From Archegozetes longisetosus (taxonomy: Eukaryota; Arthropoda; Arachnida; Sarcoptiformes; Trhypochthoniidae), in NCBI GenBank assembly GCA_018873245.2, contig JAEMBT020000003.1:522001-586000 (forward strand): a stretch of DNA of 64,000 nucleotides, given 5' to 3'. Both the position numbers and the translations under genes were made by a program. Under the pieces are notes generated by a model that worked only from the letters and a program-made list of their open reading frames with translations, had not been told where the DNA came from and did not search any database. Below are positions 58,912 through 64,000 of this stretch, piece by piece (position 1 is the first letter of the stretch; every line of letters begins with the position of its first letter).

Positions 58912-59282
58912 TGGTATGCAATAGCCAGTCATCTCTTGATCAGTATTTCATATGAAAAAGACTTTCTAATACTATTAAAGGGTAGAACAAAAAGCACGAT
59001 ATATATTAAATAAGATTTTTTTTATCTAAACTAAAGTTTGTTTATTAAATAAACAATGGTTTCAATGAAACAAAACATTAAATTTTGAGAGAAAATGATA
59101 AAATTAATAAAAATTGTACAAAACAACTAAAATTGAATATATATTGAATGAGTTTAATTAATATTCCAAAGTAATAAGTAATTTATTCTTTCGGAAGGCA
59201 TCGTTCGTATCAATACATTTGAGCCTTTTAAAAATGCAATAATGAGCACGAGATGACTGGTTATTGCATACCATCACTTAAT
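58912..59282. mobile_element. MITE with 33-bp terminal inverted repeats
   Basis: AATTAAGTGATGGTATGCAA at 58912 continues for about 33 bases and is mirrored at 59250-59282 with one mismatch. The interior is AT-rich and non-coding. No clear duplication. Confidence 0.7.
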
Positions 59283-59810
59283 TTTTTATTAATCTTTCTG
59301 AGAATATCATATAGTTGGTTGTTTTCAGTAAACAAAGTCCTCATCTTCTGATAACTTTAATTAAATTCAGGCGATAATATCGTGAACCCCATCTCACTTC
59401 TGTCATATTTTCCAAAGTAATATCTAAATGGTTTTGAAATCCTGACTGTTTTGGCCACATTCTCCTAAACTTTACAGTTTTCTATCAATTCGTTTATTGG
59501 ATTTATTCCATTACATTCATCAATAGCATCCTCTTGGACTAAATTCATATTCTGAGATGGACACCCAATCCATGAAATATCTTTAAATGTAGGCTTCATT
59601 GCCGAAGATTTATCTGTTACCATAATTTAGATGTTAGCAGAATAGTCTGGACAATCATATCTCAAGATTGATAAAGAATTTAAACATGTTTATGCTATTT
59701 TACTATGCATTAGAGCAATATATGCTGAATGATGCGATCGTATATAATTTGCGCTCTTTTGTTAATCAATTATATAAGTGGACCAAAGTCGGACCCACTT
59801 CGCGCCAGTA

Positions 59811-60420
59811 TTACAATCCAAGATCAGAGTATTTATCAAGTTTTATGTGTTGTTGGGCACGTCTGCCTCTGAAGTTTATAAAATGCTTGAAGAAATCGCT
59901 CGAAGCCAAACATTGAGTATAAGCCGAGTCTACGAAATTTGAGGAGAGTTTAAAGAACGAGCCCATTTAATAAGCGAAGATGCTCCTCATGAAGGGAAAC
60001 TTCATGAAAAAACCGATGAAAATCACTAAGAAAAACTCAAAGAGCCTTTACTTGAAGACCGTAATTAGGGAACCTTTGAATTGTCGGAAAATTTAGGAGT
60101 CAGTTATTGAAGCACAATAAGACTTCCGAAAGAAATTGGTGTTAAAGAAGTAGCTACGATGTGGATGCCTCATGAACTTATACTTACTCAGAAACAGAAA
60201 CGTATCGATATATGTGTACAACATCTTGAAGGATATAACAATGATCCTAAATTCCTGGAAAGAATTATCGCAATTGATGAAACTTGAATCAGATCATATG
60301 ACCCTAAGTATTCATTTAGTTCACGTCAATGGCGCTTACCTGGACAAGAACCATATGATGCGTTGTATGCAGTAACGACTTATAGCCTTATGAGCAGAAA
60401 TCGGAAAATCGCGTTTAAAG
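59811..60420 (+). pseudogene. Mariner-like transposase relic, N-terminal half
   Basis: One frame with several stops shows mariner order: an HTH start (SKIRVFIKFYVLLGTSASE), RVYEI.GEFKERA, LLEDRN, ISYS-like linker, LTQKQKRIDICVQHLE, DPKFLERIIAIDET (first catalytic Asp) and YDPKYSFSSRQW. Stop codons interrupt it at several points. The linker between HTH and catalytic part is present but worn. Confidence 0.72.
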
Positions 60421-61086
60421 TAGCACAACTTTCAAATACATTTAAATCATTTATTTTCAATAATTTACTCAATTTCTTAATATTTTTCTCATGTTATTCT
60501 GCCATAAGATTGGATGTGATGTACGTTTCTTTCCATTTTCTTTAGACTTTTGCATCAATTAATTATTAATCAAGTCTATAGGCGTTTGACTATTTATAAC
60601 ACGATTAGTGATATTTTTCAAGTTATTTTTCAATAAGTCACACGTTTTAAGATTTTAAAAATCAAAACAAATGAACGCAAACAAAAAAAATTTATTACAA
60701 AAGCTTATAAACATTTGACTCACATTTAAGTTAGTATTGCATAAATAATTGAAATATGCAGTTAACACACTCATATGACGCATAAGTCCAAAACTACTCT
60801 TAGTTGTAATGCTTTTCTATAGGAATTAGAGACAACTTCTTTGCCGATTTAATCTTATTTTCCTCATTGGAACATATCATGAAAATTTGTCTGAATGTAA
60901 ATTAAGGCCTAAACATTGTTTTAGTGCAATAATCCGAAAAACCTTATATCTCCACACAAGTCGTTACTGAATCCAATGCATCATATGTAATTTTAACTTG
61001 AAATATCAGAAAACTAAAATTATGCTAGCGGCCATATTTGACATGACAGGCCAACCAAAACAAGAGCAACGATAGATGACCGGAAG
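60421..61086. other. AT-rich DNA separating two transposase relics
   Basis: No coding signal. It may be an insertion or diverged element DNA between the mariner halves. Confidence 0.35.
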
Positions 61087-61330
61087 GTGACGATGATTGT
61101 TGCTTTACATCGAAATTGGATATCCGGTTATCGACTTTTACCGAAAAATAAAAATGTTAAATTTCAAGTATATATTGATTTTTTGGAACAAATAATACTT
61201 TCAGAAGTAAAAAACCACCGGCTTAATAATCCACTTACCCTGCACGACAATGCTAGACTCTATAAACACCAGAAAGCCAAAGAATTCTTTAATCGACATC
61301 GCTGAACCCTTGCCACTTTGATGGTATTGC
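61087..61330 (+). pseudogene. Transposase relic with second catalytic Asp
   Basis: The frame has YIDFLEQIILSEVK and then LTLHDNARLYKHQKAKEFF, the mariner/Tc1 second-aspartate motif (HDNA). It is then cut by a stop exactly where the WxxLPHPPYSPDL region would follow. It could be the other half of the relic at 59811-60420 or a separate insertion. Confidence 0.6.
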
Positions 61331-62278
61331 AAGAATATAGAGGACAAATAAAGATAAAAGATTTGCTAATCAGACTCAACTTTGCATGGTGTATGGTCTA
61401 GTTATACATGAAATAAATGTCGAAAGAGCCGCCGCTTGTATAACACACCTCCCACTGCGATGGGCTTTGGTCAACCAGACAGGAGGCAAATACATTCACT
61501 AATCATATAATCATATTTAATAAATATAGATCTGTTTTAAAGATCCAGTTGTCGGATTATTCTGCAAACATCTAATATAAGATACTATCTCAAACACATT
61601 TTTCGAAACAGTATTTCTCGATATAAAGCGTTTTGAAATAAATTTCGGACCGACTCATCCAACTCGACCCGATCCGACATTTTATGGCACCTTGAACGAT
61701 CCGAACGAATCCGAGCTTTTTAGCTTAAATCCGATGCGAGTCCGATGAATAGATTTAAAGCAAAGTATCGTTAGGCTCGGGTCTAGAAGTGCATGCGTGG
61801 TATTACAAGGATCAGAAACTGATCTGAGGTTTATATTTTAAATATGATGAACCTCGTTACCATCCTTAGGAACATAGATTCAACTTTTAAATTTTAGGAG
61901 TCTCGTTTTGACCTTTGGCATCAATTTGGGTGGTAGCGAAATGCATCATTGAGTTTCTTTCGATAAGCATTTTTCAAAGATATATACACATACCCAAAAG
62001 GGCTTCGGGATACCGTAAAAAGCCATTGTGAGCATTTATCACATTATTACTCATAACTCGGAAAATACATTTATTCACGGCAAGCAACATATACAATAAA
62101 TTCTTATTACAATTAACTACTGCTATAGTTAAATTCCGCTATAGATAACGAAATGCTTAGACCCCGACCTTTTTACGCTTGGACGTAATGCTAAAAGTGA
62201 CCCAATATAGTTAACTACCGTTATAGTTAAGTTCCGTTAATATTATAGAATTCTATTCCCTATAATATAAATTTCCCG
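61331..62278. other. Intergenic; subterminal-like patch and short tandem duplication
   Basis: A GATCCGA/GAATCCGAG-rich patch lies at about 61645-61783. Two related copies of AGTTAACTACCGTTATAGTT lie near 62114 and 62207. No gene. Confidence 0.35.
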
Positions 62279-63642
62279 ATAAATAACGAGGAAGGATATC
62301 GAAGTGTAAATCTCAGAATTTGATTTAAAAAATGTTTACAAACTAATTTCAATGTACTGATTACGAATATCAAGTTTATTTTTGCGTAAAGTTAAAATTT
62401 AGCACTGAAAACCACAACAAAAGTGGTAATTTATAAAGAAATGTGTAAATCAAAGAGGATTATGCGCCAGCTACAAGTAATAAAAACACCTTCTGAACAT
62501 TGAGAACAATCCTGGTAACAAGTTTGCTCATTAAAAGTAATACAGATATTTATATTCTCGAATTTAAGATTGAGATCAAAGGAATAGTATCAATATTGAC
62601 TACTATTGATCAGTATTGATTAAAAGTTTTCTCTAAAAGAAAGATATAATATCAAATCGGTAGGCTTTCGGAATAGGAGGCAATAGTAATACCCTAACTG
62701 AAAAATCTCATAACAGGGGTTTTTCCAAGCCTATTGTAGGACTTTTGTTACAAGTTTGAAAACTTGTGCAAATAATTAAGGAAATGCAAGTGAATTATAT
62801 AAAAATAAGTACAGTTATTAAGCCAGGATAAATTTGAACAGTTTTATAGAGGCAGATGAAAAAGATTCAAAGTTTTTAACATGCTTTATGAAACAAAGGT
62901 TAACAAATATAAAGCAAATTTATAGTTTAATTTCTAACATTAAAATCAATGTTTTTATTTGAAAATTAAAATTTTTATCTATATATACTAACTTAACTTT
63001 ATATAATTAAGAGAAAAATTGAGAAATAATAGTAAAAGTATTGAAAGAAAATTACGATGCTTATGTTAAACTTAAAAGTTGATGCAGATTGCGAAACCGG
63101 TTTCAGGGTAAAAGTAGCAAACAATGAAATTTCTCTGACTGCCTCCTATTCCGAAATGTTACCATCAATTCTTATCTTTTCTATTAATTATATTTCTTTC
63201 AAAGAAGGTTTATTCAACTATTGCTTATGGTCTTTTCATTATTTTTGAAATGAAGCCAACATTATTTTATCGTCTAATAATTAGTTTTATATTTATTAAT
63301 TAATAATATGTTTAAAGTTCTTAACAAGCTCTTAATAAATTCTTAAAAAATGGCTAAAGGATTTTCAATTAAGCTTTGAACTAAGCAGAAGTCTATGAAC
63401 TTTCGAAATGTTATTTGAATTCTTGAAATTTCAATCATTCGGTTGAGAATAAGAAATCAATAAAAGAAATCAGTTCTCAAATGAGATACCAATGAATTAA
63501 TCTTTTGTTAACAAAAATGTTGTTTATATTTTTTTAATCCCAAAACTGTTTAAGAGTTGAGTCAATACAACAAAAGAGATCAAAAGTCAAATTAAATTAT
63601 CTAATATTAAGATAAACTTTAATTTGTATTCATTATCATAAA

Positions 63643-63698
<56 letters not shown>

Positions 63699-63878
63699 CT
63701 TTGATTACTATTAATATTGAGAACAATGGCTACTAGGAAACTGTTCAAAAAGTATGTAGATTTCACTTTACGCAAAAATAAACTTTATATTCGTAATCAG
63801 CGCCTTGAAATGAGCTAGTAAAATAAATTTTATCAAATTCTGAGATTTACACTTCGATACCCTCCCTCGTAAGTTATG
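62279..63878. mobile_element. 1.6-kb inverted-repeat element
   Basis: Arms of about 115 bp (62279-62398 and 63762-63878) share TATCGAAGTGTAAATCTCAG, GATTACGAATAT and GTTTATTTTTGCGTAAAGT in inverted orientation. No transposase seen. A (CT) microsatellite lies inside near the right arm. Confidence 0.72.
63645..63695. repeat. (CT)n microsatellite, 51 bp
   Basis: An uninterrupted CT run of about 25 units. It explains the Arg-Glu run in the minus-strand open frame across it. Confidence 0.97.
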
Positions 63879-64000
63879 CTCACAAGGAATTTGGAAACTT
63901 GCACAAAAATTTTAACGCTTTATAAAGCTTGTGCAATAAGTAATTTACATTTTTAGTTTTCTGAATAAAATGAAAAGTACAAAAAAAATTTTAATGAAAA

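Noticed and set aside
63587..63775. Protein with a long Arg-Glu run
   Set aside because: The run is the translation of the (CT)n microsatellite.

Overview
This window is AT-rich eukaryotic DNA: short spliced genes separated by long stretches packed with DNA transposons. An arthropod fits best. Two genes resemble arthropod gustatory-type (7tm_7) chemoreceptors, introns are about 60-120 bp, and the mobile-element set is typical of arthropods (mariner, Tc1, hAT, Merlin, Maverick/Polinton, a tRNA-derived SINE). A mite or other chelicerate is possible, but nothing here fixes the order or species.

Genes, left to right. (1) A tandem pair of four-exon dihydrodiol-dehydrogenase-like oxidoreductases (4588-5828 and 7480-8730, both +). 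They have the same exon lengths, but the second lost the catalytic-motif aspartate at residue 176. (2) A scattered family of secreted leucine-rich-repeat proteins: a short member (18748-19208, +) and two full-length sisters (27158-28263 and 35934-37050, +). The two sisters share a 7-nt first coding segment and a second intron at the same codon. (3) Two three-exon receptor genes of one family (37632-39026, -; 53677-55017, +) with identical intron positions near the C terminus. (4) One intact 196-residue gene of unknown function (41264-41854, +), possibly with a spliced 5' UTR. Nothing suggests the genes form one pathway. LRR-C and the first receptor are tail-to-tail neighbours about 0.6 kb apart.

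Mobile elements fill most of the rest. Several are bounded by target-site duplications readable in the sequence: hAT-type 8-bp duplications at 1.4, 23.2, 24.1, 24.35, 51.6 and 58.0 kb; TA-flanked Tc1 and mariner copies at 29.4 and 31.1 kb; a 9-bp-duplication Mutator-like element at 51.3 kb; and a tRNA-derived SINE with a 14-bp duplication at 51.7 kb. The clearest architecture is a three-level nest at 51.3-52.8 kb (Mutator-like, then hAT, then SINE). Other nests are a mariner split by a 1.75-kb inverted-repeat element at 31.1-34.1 kb, a hAT inside a hAT at 24.1-25.1 kb, and a long-inverted-repeat element containing both a hAT-like element and a relative of itself at 10.0-13.1 kb. All recognisable transposases are broken. 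A small relic of a Maverick/Polinton (adintovirus-like) element, with capsid-protein and cysteine-protease remnants now in one frame, lies at 47.25-48.25 kb on the minus strand.

I saw no CRISPR array, rRNA gene or intact tRNA gene. The unannotated stretches are AT-rich and carry no coding signal I can support.
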